A stretch of 23,239 bases of DNA from UBA1189 sp045612925 (GTDB lineage Bacteria > Bacteroidota > Bacteroidia > Bacteroidales > Bacteroidaceae): assembly GCA_045612925.1 (NCBI GenBank), contig JAZKZX010000073.1, positions 1 through 23,239 of the forward strand, given 5' to 3'. The notes beneath the pieces are model-generated. The model was not told where the DNA came from, did no database searches, and saw only the letters and a list, made by a program, of their open reading frames with translations. The translations under genes were made by a program, and so were the position numbers. Shown piece by piece: positions 22,671 through 23,239 of the stretch (the stretch's first letter is position 1; every line of letters starts with the position of its first letter).

Positions 22671-22886
22671 ATGGAACAGATGACATTGTCCAAATATGTG
22701 AAGGCTATGCGCAAGCAATATAACTTGACGCAGATGGACCTGTCCGAGAAGTCGGGTGTGGGCTTGCGCTTTGTGCGCGAACTGGAGCAAGGGAAACAGA
22801 CGCTACGCCTCGATAAGGTGAATCAGATACTCAACCTCTTCGGAGCCGAAGTGGGCGCAGTGCCAATGACTAAAACGGATGAGTGA
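22671..22886 (+). CDS. hipB: HipB-like XRE-family antitoxin/repressor
   Basis: A 71-residue protein, nearly all of it one Cro/C1-type helix-turn-helix (residues about 6-62: LSKYVKAMRKQYNLTQMDLSEKSGVGLRFVRELEQGKQTLRLDKVNQILNLFGAEVG). The recognition helix is GVGLRFVRELEQGKQ, characteristic of HipB-type proteins. It should bind the three upstream operators as a dimer and repress its own operon. Its stop overlaps the next start (TGATG), so translation is coupled to hipS. Short length is normal for tripartite systems. Confidence 0.92.
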   Translation: MEQMTLSKYVKAMRKQYNLTQMDLSEKSGVGLRFVRELEQGKQTLRLDKVNQILNLFGAEVGAVPMTKTDE

Positions 22887-23215
22887 TGAAGCAGGCTATG
22901 GTATGGTGCCGAGGCATAAAAGCTGGCACGTTGACGGAAGATGAGAGCGGATACACCTTTGTGTATGATACCAATTACTTGGCTTTGCCCAGTGCAGAGG
23001 CGGTGAGTCTAACTCTGCCATTGAGAGAGGAGCCTTACCGCGACAAGGTGTTGTTTCCCTTCTTTGATGGACTGATACCCGAAGGTTGGCTCCTCGACAT
23101 AGCCGAGAAGAACTGGAAGATTGATGCTCGCGACCGCATGTCGCTACTGCTTGCCTGCTGCAAGGACTGTATAGGTGCAGTAGGCGTGGAACCCATAACG
23201 ATAGAGGAGGAATGA
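22886..23215 (+). CDS. hipS: HipS-like small protein (free-standing HipA N-terminal domain)
   Basis: A 109-residue protein equal to the N-terminal subdomain of HipA: GIKAGTLTEDESGYTFVYDTNYLALPSAEAVSLTLPLREEPYRDKVLFPFFDGLIPEGWLL with the conserved LPLR, FFDGLIPEG and DCIGAVGV. In one-piece HipA kinases this precedes the kinase core; here it is its own gene. In the characterised HipBST system of E. coli O127 the HipS protein is the antitoxin that inhibits kinase HipT, so the same role is inferred. I chose the ATG at 22886, which overlaps the hipB stop by one base; a GTG one codon earlier is also open. Confidence 0.9.
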   Translation: MKQAMVWCRGIKAGTLTEDESGYTFVYDTNYLALPSAEAVSLTLPLREEPYRDKVLFPFFDGLIPEGWLLDIAEKNWKIDARDRMSLLLACCKDCIGAVGVEPITIEEE

Positions 23216-23219
23216 GGTT

Positions 23220-23239
23220 ATGGCAAGATGTCTATATTG
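23220..23239 (+). CDS. hipT: HipT kinase, first codons only (cut by window end)
   Basis: An ATG at 23220, four nt after the hipS stop, with GAGG just before it, opens a frame MARCLY. HipA-type kinases split from their N-terminal domain often begin with a short MxxCLYC segment, so this should be the serine/threonine kinase toxin. Only six full codons are visible; the identity rests on gene order and this short match. Confidence 0.7.

Overview
The window is a chromosomal segment from a member of the Bacteroidales (Bacteroidota), probably a gut commensal. Three things point there. The left edge is the 5' end of a 16S rRNA gene with the Bacteroidales-type start (GATGAACGCTAGCTACAGGC). Several genes have the Bacteroidota promoter TTTG-N19-20-TAnnTTTG, while Shine-Dalgarno sites are mostly weak or absent. 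The gene content also fits, including the rpmH/efp pair and a split HipA. I cannot resolve the family or genus.

Layout. 1-483: 16S rRNA 5' end, leader and rrn promoter (minus). 727-7653: a minus-strand efflux operon, tetR - tolC-like - membrane fusion lipoprotein - RND pump - small PII-like protein. It starts at a promoter overlapped by a perfect 12-bp inverted repeat (likely TetR operator) and ends at a clear intrinsic terminator. 7750-11961: a minus-strand oxalate operon, frc (formyl-CoA transferase) - oxc (oxalyl-CoA decarboxylase) - AEC-family carrier, ending at its own terminator. 12089-18733: housekeeping genes yraN (minus), uvrA (plus), rpmH (minus), efp, radC and sufS (plus), with divergent promoters between yraN/uvrA and rpmH/efp.

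18734-22670 is an AT-rich accessory stretch. It holds a tandem array of 22-bp palindromes, a dispersed TGTCATCC-type inverted-repeat element, an unassigned block with hairpins, and two tandem paralogous genes of identical length (241 aa). The two proteins have two XRE-like helix-turn-helix halves and a C-terminal coiled coil. They are followed by a 1.35-kb non-coding stretch full of copies of one degenerate motif (CGACAAATnnCAAACACTT) in both orientations. 22556-23239 is a tripartite hipB-hipS-hipT (HipBST-like) toxin-antitoxin locus. It has three operators spaced exactly 41 bp apart, and the window ends just inside hipT.

The efflux genes should form one self-regulated tripartite pump. The oxalate genes should import oxalate, activate it by CoA transfer and decarboxylate it. 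Intergenic regions carry at least four repeat classes: CCCCTCC/GGAGGGG composite palindromes, TGTCATCC elements, 21-22-nt-period dyad arrays and the CGACAAA motif family. One palindrome supplies the stop codon and last residues of oxc. The least explained parts are the double-HTH pair with its motif field and the two 22-nt dyad arrays.
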